Positions 38,482-46,115 of a stretch of 64,000 bases of DNA are shown here, one piece after another. The notes under the pieces were generated by a model, which saw only the letters and a list, made by a program, of their open reading frames with translations, did no database searches and was not told where the DNA came from. This DNA comes from Lachnospiraceae bacterium (GTDB taxonomy: Bacteria > Bacillota > Clostridia > Lachnospirales > Lachnospiraceae). Position 1 is the stretch's first letter. Each line of letters begins with the position of its first letter. The stretch is from NCBI GenBank assembly GCA_910575075.1, contig CAJTCY010000011.1, positions 86,372 to 150,371 on the forward strand. Reading direction: 5' to 3'. A program made the position numbers and the translations under genes.

Positions 38482-38980
38482 TTATCCTAATGACTTTATA
38501 TTTTTACGATATTCCTGCATTTTGGCTTCATCAACATTGTCTAAGACATACTGCAGCTCACGAATACGCTCCTTTCCTCGGCAGGCACAAGTAAGCCTTG
38601 CATACGGTTGGTAACTCTTTTTCATATATTCCCTGATACGGTTTTTCTATATAAGCTCCACTATCTGTGGCGTAATAATATATACAATCAATGACTTCTT
38701 TGCCATTCAAAATATTAAATTCTCCATAATAATCTGAAGCGGGATGGTCTTGTATCGAAAGCTTATCTGTTGCCTGTGCGGATGAAATAACAGAAAGAAA
38801 TTGCTCTATCCATCCTCTATCCGAACATAAACACGAAAAGCCATCTATTGTTATGATTCTAACAGCAGTTATTTCTTCAATATCTGGTGGTTTAAGAGGT
38901 GGAGCAAACGTTCTCTTCCCACATCCAATAACAAACAAAGCTGTCATGAAAAAACAAACAAATAATCTCTTTATTCTCAT
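38482..38980 (-). pseudogene. Lipoprotein gene with a 3' frameshift
   Basis: From 38980 a lipoprotein signal peptide with lipobox VIGC leads into a 120-residue domain. The frame ends early at 38558 after LPRKGAYS. Removing one G from AAAGGAGCG restores RIRELQYVLDNVDEAKMQEY to a stop at 38482. So a single-base insertion, or a sequencing error, truncates the last 30 residues. The function is unknown. Confidence 0.65.
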
Positions 38981-38994
38981 AATGTCCCTCTCCC

Positions 38995-39894
38995 TTATAG
39001 ATGATGGACACTTTTTCTATATCTCTGTAATTCTTCTTCGCTGACATTTCCTATAATTTCATCGAGAAACGATAATAATTTCGTCTTATCTTTTGGAAGC
39101 TGACCGTGAAACTGGTACGCATTAGACGCTCCCATTGCAGCAAAAACAGTGGGTATCTGCAAATTTTCAATCAGTGTCCGTACCTCTTTATATTTTTCAA
39201 GTTCGCCCTCTTCCTGCCAGTTCCCACGCTGTATTTCAGCATAAAGTTCGGAGTCGGGATAAATCGTGAGCATATTTGCCCCAATCAGTTTTGGATGTGT
39301 CTGATTGCATATGTCAGCCGTCAGCTTTGCTCCGATTTCTCCACGGCCTGCCCCAGAAATGCTTACCAAGTAAAAGAAACTGTAATGAATACCCGCAGCG
39401 TCTAATTTCTTGCATTGCTCGTAGATATCCGCAGAAGTATATCCTTTGTTCATAAATCGCAGTGCTTCATCATCACCCGTTTCAATCCCTATCGTCAGAC
39501 CGTCATACCCGCAAGCGTGAAGCCGCGCAAGTTCTTCCTCGCTTTTAGGCGTAATGTCTGTGATCCTTGCAAATGAGCCGATAGATTTTACCGATGGGAG
39601 ATATTTGTGAATCAGCTCCGCAATCGCAGTTAATTTATCATAAGATAATACAAATGGGTTGGCCCCTGTCAGAAATGCCCGGTCAATGCCGTGACCGTTC
39701 CAGCTTCTGATTGTCTTTCCTGCCTCCCGCAAATCTTCCTCAATATCCTTCATAGGGGACATTTTAAATTTGAACGGCAGATCATTATACAGCGTACAAA
39801 ACTTACATTTATGATGTGTACAACCTGCTGTCACTTCTAACAAAAGTGATGCTGCTTCATATGGCGGTCGCCAAATTGTTCCTGTGTAATGCAT
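38995..39894 (-). CDS. Radical SAM protein
   Basis: 299 residues. The ATG at 39894 has GGAGAGG 5-6 bases upstream; the frame is open to 40038 but that part lies in a structured leader. The cluster motif is CTHHKCKFC (CX4CX2C, about residues 28-36), an uncommon spacing for this superfamily but normal for the Elp3/MiaB-like oxidoreductase-type proteins that resemble coproporphyrinogen dehydrogenase. SIGIETGDD-like (TIGIETGDDEALRFMNKGY) follows. The substrate is unknown. Confidence 0.9.
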   Translation of the reverse strand: MHYTGTIWRPPYEAASLLLEVTAGCTHHKCKFCTLYNDLPFKFKMSPMKDIEEDLREAGKTIRSWNGHGIDRAFLTGANPFVLSYDKLTAIAELIHKYLPSVKSIGSFARITDITPKSEEELARLHACGYDGLTIGIETGDDEALRFMNKGYTSADIYEQCKKLDAAGIHYSFFYLVSISGAGRGEIGAKLTADICNQTHPKLIGANMLTIYPDSELYAEIQRGNWQEEGELEKYKEVRTLIENLQIPTVFAAMGASNAYQFHGQLPKDKTKLLSFLDEIIGNVSEEELQRYRKSVHHL

Positions 39895-39952
39895 AAACAC
39901 CTCTCCTTTCCTTATTCCTGCGTTGCGTTCTACGCATATTGGTATATACCCC

Positions 39953-40002
39953 AGGGCACCCTCTCTTTGTCTTTCAGACAAATTCACCTTGCCCGCAGGG
40001 TG
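39953..40002 (-). ncRNA. Structured mRNA leader of the radical SAM gene
   Basis: On the minus strand CACCCT pairs with AGGGTG, a nested stem TTTGTC-TGAAA-GACAAA lies inside, and GGGCA can pair with TGCCC as an alternative or pseudoknot. The promoter lies immediately upstream, placing this in the first 60 bases of the transcript, with about 60 more before the start codon. It looks like a riboswitch or protein-binding leader but matches no class that I know. Confidence 0.45.
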
Positions 40003-40021
40003 TTTTCTGTGATTTATATTA

Positions 40022-40049
40022 ATTATACTTTTGTACAATATTTTTACAA
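40022..40049 (-). promoter_or_regulatory. Promoter of the radical SAM gene
   Basis: TTGTAA, 16-bp spacer, TATAAT on the minus strand. A palindrome (40048-40073) overlaps its -35 side. Confidence 0.65.
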
Positions 40050-40073
40050 GTACTGTACTTTTTTGTAGTACTT
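40048..40073. promoter_or_regulatory. Operator-like inverted repeat with T-rich centre
   Basis: AAGTAC and GTACTT face each other across a T-rich core (GTACTTTTTTGTAGTAC). It abuts the -35 box of the radical SAM promoter and lies 290 bp from the HxlR gene at 40364. The form resembles operators of HxlR-family repressors. Confidence 0.5.
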
Positions 40074-40204
40074 ATTTTAATACCGTACATTGATTTTTAA
40101 AGAAAGAAGTGTTATACTTGGAACAGTTGGAACAACGTTTGTATTTATTTGTGCAAATTGGCAATAAGCATTTGTAAAACTAACTTTTGACACCTTAATC
40201 CTGT

Positions 40205-40334
40205 TAGGTAATTGCGAAACTCAGTAATTTTATGAATTTCATATACAATTTAAAAAATTTAGGAAGAAATATTTTAGCACAATTGTGTAAATTGTATATG
40301 AAATTCTGATAATTTAGCCATTCGCAATTGCCTA
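40205..40334. repeat. MITE-like element, copy 2 (130 bp)
   Basis: Same termini as copy 1 (TAGGTAATTGCGAA ... TTCGCAATTGCCTA) and nearly the same subterminal arms, but lacking copy 1's central 200 bases. It ends 29 bp upstream of the HxlR start codon. Almost the whole element can fold into one hairpin. Confidence 0.75.
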
Positions 40335-40363
40335 AGATATCTTCATAGAAGGAGTGGCGGATA

Positions 40364-40693
40364 ATGAAGAAAAGCACATTAGCTGTTGAACGCTGCAAAA
40401 CAGTTTCTACCATACAAAAAATTTTGGGCGGCAAATGGAAAATCGAGATCATCTATTACATTGCTTTTCGGGATATTCACCGATTCGGAGAGCTTCGCAG
40501 ACATATCGGAGAAATTACGGAATCAAGTCTGACAAAGCAGCTTCGTGAATTGGAAGCAGACGGTTTTATTACCCGTTATGACTACAAAGAAGTACCGCCC
40601 CGTGTAGAATACAATCTTACTGACTTGGGAAAAAGCTTCATTCCCGTTTTTGAACATATGAAGCAATGGGGAGATGAAAATCTCAATAAATAG
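40364..40693 (+). CDS. HxlR family transcriptional regulator (first of three)
   Basis: 109 residues, a single winged-helix domain. Motifs: ILGGKWKIEIIYYI, RFGELRRHIGEITESSLTKQ and YKEVPPRVEYNLTDLGKS. It begins 29 bp after MITE copy 2, and AAGGAG is 9 bases before the start. Target is unknown; the divergent radical SAM gene is a candidate. Confidence 0.92.
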   Translation: MKKSTLAVERCKTVSTIQKILGGKWKIEIIYYIAFRDIHRFGELRRHIGEITESSLTKQLRELEADGFITRYDYKEVPPRVEYNLTDLGKSFIPVFEHMKQWGDENLNK

Positions 40694-40711
40694 CAATAGT
40701 TTCATTTAAAA

Positions 40712-40745
40712 AGACAGAGCCAATGAACGATTACTGGCTCTGTCT
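40712..40745 (+). terminator. Terminator of the first HxlR gene
   Basis: AGACAGAGCCA pairs perfectly with TGGCTCTGTCT around 12 bases; a T run follows 8 bases later. Confidence 0.6.
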
Positions 40746-40775
40746 ACATAACTTTTTATGTTAGATAAAACAACT

Positions 40776-40908
40776 TTAAATTAGTTCCAACTTTTCCAAC
40801 AATTTTACAATATTCTCACCTAATGCCATTTTTGCGGTTGTCTGGTTAGGGCTTACAAATTCTATAAACTGCCTATACAGATATGGTTCTCCATAAGGGG
40901 CATGCTTT
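40776..40908 (-). pseudogene. Unidentified 3' remnant
   Basis: The frame reads APYGEPYLYRQFIEFVSPNQ then TTAKMALGENIVKLLEKLEL and a stop. It looks like the last 45 residues of a small oxidoreductase-like protein, without start. The rest of 40746-41007 holds nothing else I can name. Confidence 0.3.
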
Positions 40909-41007
40909 CATGGAAACATAAAATGAAAGTATTCCTTCTGCTATTAAACTTGTATTTTAGGTTTCCCCATACTATAATTATATCGCAAACAAATTTAAAG
41001 GCAGAAA

Positions 41008-41024
41008 TATACTTTTTAGGTATA
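41008..41024. promoter_or_regulatory. Operator-like repeat upstream of the second HxlR gene
   Basis: TATACTTTTTAGGTATA, an inverted repeat (TATAC/GTATA) around a T-rich centre, 33 bp before the HxlR start. The same architecture occurs near the other two HxlR genes. Confidence 0.5.
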
Positions 41025-41056
41025 TACTATCGAAAAGGTAAGTTAGGAGAATTTCT

Positions 41057-41401
41057 ATGAGTGTAAATTGCAAAAATAGCTATAACTGCCCCGTAGAAGC
41101 TACGATTGACTTAATTGGCGGGAAATATAAATCGGTTATTCTGTGGCATCTCATGGGCAAAACCTTACGATACAGTGAACTGCATAAATTAGTTCCCAAA
41201 GCAACCGATAAAATGCTGGCTCAGCAGTTAAGAGAACTTGAAAACGACGGACTGGTAAACAGAAAAGTCTATCCTGTCGTTCCTCCCAAAACGGAATATT
41301 CTTTAACAGATTTCGGCAATACTCTCGCCCCAATCTTAGATGCTATGTGTGATTGGGGAACTGTTTATTTAAATGAAACAAATAGTGAACCAACTTGCTG
41401 A
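41057..41401 (+). CDS. HxlR family transcriptional regulator (second)
   Basis: 114 residues. CPVEATIDLIGGKYKSVILW and PVVPPKTEYSLTDFGNT are family signatures; an N-terminal cysteine (CPVEA) is the position used for thiol sensing in redox-responsive members. It converges with a decayed SDR gene, the likely former target. Confidence 0.92.
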   Translation: MSVNCKNSYNCPVEATIDLIGGKYKSVILWHLMGKTLRYSELHKLVPKATDKMLAQQLRELENDGLVNRKVYPVVPPKTEYSLTDFGNTLAPILDAMCDWGTVYLNETNSEPTC

Positions 41402-41472
41402 AGTCCCAAAAGTAAAAACCAATCTCTACAAGCAGAAAATTTCATCTCTTGTTTATGGAGATTCTACATCAT

Positions 41473-41945
41473 TTAAGCGGAACTATGGTAAGTACCAAAA
41501 ATTTTATCATAATCATATTCATTTACATCATTTGCGACTTTCCCAAACTCTGTTTTGGTTGCGGCAGGAGCTAATACCTTTGCCTGCATTTTTGCATGGG
41601 CAGCTTTCAATTCCCATGCCAATCCCTCTGTAAAAACACTGACATAAAACTTTGCCGCACAATATGTTACTGCATTAGGAACAATCGTATAGCCGCCGCA
41701 GGAAGAAATTATACTTTCATAAAACTGGAAAACATTTTGCAGAATAGATAAATCCATAACTTTAACTACAATATCAAGCATCGGATGTAAATCCAAAATT
41801 TTCTGCCTTAAAGTTTCCAGCCTGTCTTTTCTGCGGACAACAAGGTTAAATTACTTCCACGCCCCGCAAATGCTTTTCCCGTTTCATACCCTATTCCCGA
41901 ACTTGTCCCAGTGATTACGCTATATCTGTCTGTGTTTTGAACCAT
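41473..41945 (-). pseudogene. Short-chain dehydrogenase/reductase pseudogene
   Basis: From 41945 the frame reads MVQNTDRYSVITGTSSGIGY with the cofactor motif GTSSGIG, then shifts frame near AATTTAACC to resume at LETLRQKILDLHP and reach the catalytic YCAAK. It ends early (YDYDKIFGTYHSSA) where relatives have about 80 more residues. Both a frameshift and a 3' truncation mark it as dead. Confidence 0.75.
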
Positions 41946-41967
41946 TTACAAAATCTCCTTGCTTTTG

Positions 41968-42939
41968 TTATAATGAATTACGATGATGCGCAAGCAGGTC
42001 ATCAGCCTTACGGCTGGTAGCAGTGGCTACATCTGACGACAACACAGCAGATGAACAGGCAGACAAGCTGTTCCACATTAACAGATTATCAGCAAAAACC
42101 GCTTCAACCTTTCCATTGTCTTTCAGCCATGATAAATAAGAACGCACTGTACTCCCTACCAAAACATATTGTTCAAAATTCATAATCAAATGATATTCAT
42201 CAAAAATCTGCTTCAAGAGCATTTCAAAACACATTGGCGTTTTGAGGATAGATTGTATCTTATCTGCAACGTCAAAAATTTTCTGACGGTTAAACTGCAC
42301 CAGTTCTTTGACGTTATCTGCCGCATCTGCATGGGCTGGCACAAACATGGCTGCTTCCATAGCTTCCACTTTATCCAATGTATTCAAATATTCAGCCACA
42401 TCATAAATGAATGAAATCTGGTATTTGTCCAATGTACTTTTGCTGCTGATACAGTCAGCAAGAAAAACTATATTATCTGGCGTTCGGATGCCAATCATAT
42501 CAAAAAAGTGTCCACGCAAAGGAATGACCTCCAATTCTCTCGGAAAGTCACAATCTGAAATATCCACAACATCGCTTTCGGATGCCAGCAGGAATTTATG
42601 CCTTAAATCTTTACAAGGGTATCCGCCATATAAGAATGACGGCTCTAAAATAGGGTGCTTTGTAAAAGCCGCCTCAATACCGTCCGCAAATATTTTGCAT
42701 CCTGTCTGCTGCTGCAAATATTTATTCCCGCCAATATGGTCTGCATTAGAATGTGTATTGATAATGCCTTTCAAGTTCCATCCATTTTCATTTAATATCT
42801 TACGGACTTTCCTGCCTGCGTCTTTGTCGTTTCCGCTGTCTATCAGATAAACTTCCGTATCGTTTACTTTATAGATTCCGATTTTTGCAGGGCAATTTAT
42901 GTAATAACTTTGCCTGCCCACTTGATTTAATTCAAACAT
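41968..42939 (-). CDS. MBL-fold metallohydrolase
   Basis: 323 residues. The metal motif reads THSNADHIGG: the usual second histidine of HxHxDH is asparagine. GHFFDMIGI, FLADCI and AHADAA supply the other ligands. Residues about 210-290 add a helical domain. The last 35 residues (after NLLMWNSL) come from a repeated DNA module (GTAGCCACTGCTAC) seen elsewhere in the window, so the native C-terminus may have been replaced. It is 9 bp downstream of the cupin regulator gene. Confidence 0.88.
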   Translation of the reverse strand: MFELNQVGRQSYYINCPAKIGIYKVNDTEVYLIDSGNDKDAGRKVRKILNENGWNLKGIINTHSNADHIGGNKYLQQQTGCKIFADGIEAAFTKHPILEPSFLYGGYPCKDLRHKFLLASESDVVDISDCDFPRELEVIPLRGHFFDMIGIRTPDNIVFLADCISSKSTLDKYQISFIYDVAEYLNTLDKVEAMEAAMFVPAHADAADNVKELVQFNRQKIFDVADKIQSILKTPMCFEMLLKQIFDEYHLIMNFEQYVLVGSTVRSYLSWLKDNGKVEAVFADNLLMWNSLSACSSAVLSSDVATATSRKADDLLAHHRNSL

Positions 42940-42948
42940 TTTTTCCTC

Positions 42949-43497
42949 TCATTTCTGATAAAATATTAGGTTATAAACGCTGCAGACATCCTCATATGGG
43001 TTTTGATACGAATGGGGAATATTGGCTTCAAAACGTACCGCCTGCTTTTCTTCTAATGTGATTCTTGCCCCATTCAAAAGCATGTCCAGCTTTCCGTGGC
43101 TGACAAAAACATATTCTTCAACCCCGTCATTATGTTTCTCTGAATCATGCTGACAGCCAGAATCAAATTCAATATAGAAAGCTTCATAACCGCGAACGGG
43201 ATCGAATGGAAAAAGTGTGTATGCCCTCATTGCCCCATTTTCTTCTAATACCATATTTTGTTTTTGCAAATCAACTATCGTATATTCTACTCCCTGTTCC
43301 TGCAAAAAGGATGAAAATGGTATTTTCATGCCTGTTGCGATTTTCCAAAGGGTATTGATCGTAGGTGATGACTGACCCCTTTCAATTTGCCCAAGCATCG
43401 GTTTACTAACACCCGTTATTTCCGCAAGTTTGTCCAATGTCATATTTCTGCTCTGGCGGGCTGCTTTCAGCCGTTGCCCAATCATCCTATTATCCAT
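42949..43497 (-). CDS. XRE family regulator with C-terminal cupin
   Basis: 182 residues. HTH at about 7-60 (AARQSRNMTLDKLAEITGVS), cupin sensor domain at about 110-180 (FDSGCQHDSEKHNDGVEEYV). This PuuR-like architecture binds a small ligand and represses a metabolic operon. It is first of the operon containing the MBL protein, which is its probable target. Confidence 0.92.
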   Translation of the reverse strand: MDNRMIGQRLKAARQSRNMTLDKLAEITGVSKPMLGQIERGQSSPTINTLWKIATGMKIPFSSFLQEQGVEYTIVDLQKQNMVLEENGAMRAYTLFPFDPVRGYEAFYIEFDSGCQHDSEKHNDGVEEYVFVSHGKLDMLLNGARITLEEKQAVRFEANIPHSYQNPYEDVCSVYNLIFYQK

Positions 43498-43595
43498 AAC
43501 TTCCTTCCAAAATTTATTTTAACATATTTTTGTATATCATAACATACCCGTTATAAAAATTCAAACTTTATGCAAAAAATGTGGCAAGTAAACTC

Positions 43596-43628
43596 TTGCT
43601 CTCTTAAACTCTGGAAAAATAAGAGCAA
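43596..43628. promoter_or_regulatory. Inverted repeat before the third HxlR gene
   Basis: TTGCTCT and AGAGCAA are 19 bases apart, followed 5 bases later by TATAAA. It is in place to overlap the HxlR promoter, suggesting autoregulation. Confidence 0.45.
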
Positions 43629-43662
43629 CCGTTATAAAATACCTAACAGGAGATGATGGCAT

Positions 43663-44028
43663 ATGAAAATAAGAAATGATTACACCTGCCCTTTAGAGTT
43701 AGTCCACGATATGATTAAAGGTAAATGGAAACCAATTATATTATGGCGGCTTCGGCTGGGGGCGACTTCTCTTTCAAAGCTGGAGCATGACATTGAGGGC
43801 ATCACACAAAAAATGCTTTTGGAACATTTAAAAGAATTGATGGAATATGGTCTTGTTGATAAAAACTCTCATTCTGGCTACCCATTACACGTCGAATATT
43901 TTTTAACTGAACCAATGGGAACACAAATTTTAGAAGCATTGAGGATCATGCAGCATATCGGTATTGAATATCTCAAAAATAATGGCAGAGAACAAGAGCT
44001 AATCAGCAAAAATGTTATTCCCGATTAA
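43663..44028 (+). CDS. HxlR family transcriptional regulator (third)
   Basis: 121 residues. YTCPLELVHDMIKGKWKPII and HVEYFLTEPMGTQI are typical. A truncated close relative lies at 63623-63817. It is followed after 84 bp by the PEBP gene, with another T/A-centred palindrome between them. Confidence 0.92.
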   Translation: MKIRNDYTCPLELVHDMIKGKWKPIILWRLRLGATSLSKLEHDIEGITQKMLLEHLKELMEYGLVDKNSHSGYPLHVEYFLTEPMGTQILEALRIMQHIGIEYLKNNGREQELISKNVIPD

Positions 44029-44029
44029 A

Positions 44030-44049
44030 TACCCACAAAAAAGTGGGTA
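44030..44049. promoter_or_regulatory. Inverted repeat between HxlR and PEBP genes
   Basis: TACCCAC and GTGGGTA around AAAAAA, 64 bp upstream of the PEBP start. Likely the operator of the third HxlR regulator for this gene. Confidence 0.5.
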
Positions 44050-44112
44050 ATTTACGCCTTTCTATATCCTTGTTATTATGTTCCTATCATAACAGAACAG
44101 GAGATTATAGAT

Positions 44113-44613
44113 ATGATTATTACAAGTACAGGCATTATGAACGGATTCATCCAAAAACAATACGGTGGGCATGGCAAACAATTTAATGAAAATAATGTCC
44201 CCTCTTGTTCTCTGCCCTTTAAAATTGAAAAAGCGCCAGAGAATACGTCCTCTTTCGCATTTATATTAGAGGATAAAGACGCTTATCCAGTGGTTGGGTT
44301 TACATGGATTCATTGGTTAGGGGCAAATCTCCAAAGAGAAGAAGTGAAAGAAAACGAAAGCCAAACGGCAACTGACTTCATACAAGGGGCTAACAGTTGG
44401 ATAAGCATACAAGGGAATCAACAGAAAAGGGAGCAGGCAAGTTATTATGGCGGCATGACGCCCCCAGATAAAGCACATACATATGAACTCCACATTTTTG
44501 CACTTGATAAGACGCTGGACTTAGAAAAGGGATTCTACCTTAACGAACTCTATCAAAAAATGGAAGGGCATATCCTCGAAGAAGCCGTATTAAAAGGAAT
44601 CTATGAAAAATAA
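44113..44613 (+). CDS. YbhB/YbcL family (PEBP, Raf-kinase-inhibitor-like) protein
   Basis: 166 residues. The PEBP fold is shown by CSLPFKIEKAPENTSSFAFI, WIHWLGANL and the closing YYGGMTPPDKAHTYELHIFA. Bacterial members bind small ligands; role unknown. AGGAGA precedes the start. Paired with the HxlR gene. Confidence 0.9.
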   Translation: MIITSTGIMNGFIQKQYGGHGKQFNENNVPSCSLPFKIEKAPENTSSFAFILEDKDAYPVVGFTWIHWLGANLQREEVKENESQTATDFIQGANSWISIQGNQQKREQASYYGGMTPPDKAHTYELHIFALDKTLDLEKGFYLNELYQKMEGHILEEAVLKGIYEK

Positions 44614-44769
44614 CTCCTTTAAAATCGGGTTAAGGACTGTTAAGACTGTAATTTCAGTATTTCTATGCTTCTTAATTGACAGATGCGGAAATGACTATAC
44701 GAGATAATTCCGCTATGTAAGGTGAAGGAGCCAGAGGAATAAACTTCTGGCACGACCTTTCGCCTTTTT

Positions 44770-44886
44770 CTAATAATCAACCACACCGTAACCGTAGATC
44801 GAGCCGCTCCCGATCCGCACGCCCCCAAATCCGTACCAGCTCCTATAAGGCTCTCCACCCTCGTTGCCGAACTGTGTCAAGGCATC
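44770..44886 (-). pseudogene. ICE CHAP/NlpC hydrolase remnant
   Basis: The frame DALTQFGNEGGEPYRSWYGF continues to GSIYGYGVVDY and a stop, like the hydrolase domain of the Tn916 ORF14-type conjugation protein. It joins directly to the rlmD fragment in another frame. Confidence 0.5.
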
Positions 44887-44887
44887 C

Positions 44888-45182
44888 TAGGCTGTTTTAA
44901 TTCTTCCACTGCATTAGGAGCATCATACATTGTAAATCCCAAAGACCGTTTCACTTCTGCGATATATGCCATATGTACCTTGAAGCCATACTTCGCCTCC
45001 ATGTACTCTTTAATCATCTTGTATGTAACACGCTCTTTCGGCTTGTATGCTGCGGCTCTCTTGGCAATATTATCAAGCGGAACTTTGCCCTCGCCCTCGC
45101 CAAACTCGACTTTTACGTTGATTACGCTGTCGGGTTTTTGTGGGAAAGCTGTACAACCGTCTCCACATGTGTCGGAGCTACT
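44888..45182 (-). pseudogene. rlmD: rlmD 3'-end fragment, copy 1
   Basis: Two frames: THVETVVQLSHK, then after a one-base slip PDSVINVKVEFGEGEGKVP through YDAPNAVEELKQPR. This matches the C-terminal part of the 23S rRNA (uracil-C5)-methyltransferase RlmD of gut Clostridia. The catalytic core is absent. A nearly identical segment lies at 55229-55405 in the same orientation. Confidence 0.65.
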
Positions 45183-46054
45183 ATGTAAACACATTTTTCA
45201 GCCTCGTCACTCGTATAGGAACACAATATTTATCCAGATGCTCCACATAATCCGACATATACATGGGATTATGACGCATGGCTTGGATTTCAGCAAAATC
45301 AAAATATCCAGATACAATATTATTTAAAATTTTCAGTTCCTCGTCATTAAGATAATTCTTTGCAATCCCTATGTCTTTTAATACAGGAAAATCACCCGAA
45401 AAACTTTTAAGTCCAATAAAGGGCTGACTTGCATCTGCACGTTCATATATAACCTCAGCAGCTGTATGCCCATGTGCCGCATAATGCAATTTATCTTGTA
45501 CCATTTAGAAAAAAACTATAGATTCATTGCTTTTCAGATTGTAATCTACGCTGGTAGCATAAAGGTCAAGTATCTGTCGGTACATCACCTTTTCAGATGA
45601 ACGAATATCCCGAATGCGGTCTAATAATTCTTTCCAGTAGTTTCCCTCCACCTAAGTTTTTTAATCGCCCATCATCCATTGTAAAACCTTTTATCATATA
45701 TTCTTTTAAACGTTCAGTTGCCCAACGACGAAATTGCGTAGCAATGAAAGATTTCACACGATATCCAAGAGAAATTATCACGTCAAGATTATAATGGGTA
45801 ATATTATAATTCTTGCCATCAGCACCAGTTGTTCGGAATTTCCGAAAAACTGAATCCTCCTCCAATTCACCCTCTTCAAATATATGCTTAATATGCTCGC
45901 TGACATTGGATTTACTGGTTTGATATAATTCACATAATTGTGCCTGGGTGAGCCAAACCGTTTCATCTTGAAACTTTACGTCCATTTTCGTATTTCCATC
46001 TTCTGTCTGGTATATGACAATTTCGCTTTGAACATCTTTGTTATTATTCACCAT
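45181..46054 (-). pseudogene. rhuM-like virulence family pseudogene
   Basis: From 46054 (GGAG upstream) the frame gives the RhuM N-terminus (ETVWLTQAQLCELYQTSKSN, FRTTGADGKNYNITHYNLDV), shifts near KLLERIIRPHSG, continues in a second frame to a TAA after SNESIVFF, and resumes as MVQDKLHYAAHGHTAAEVIY. One frameshift, one stop codon and a 3' truncation into the rlmD fragment inactivate it. RhuM genes are frequent beside restriction and defence loci. Confidence 0.8.
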
Positions 46055-46115
46055 ATGATACTCCTTCAAAAATTTAATTTCTTATGCCTATGTAGCAGCT
46101 GATAATCTCAAGTTA

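Noticed and set aside
44640..44858. 72-codon minus ORF
   Set aside because: Wrong frame of the CHAP remnant, which continues in the neighbouring frame.
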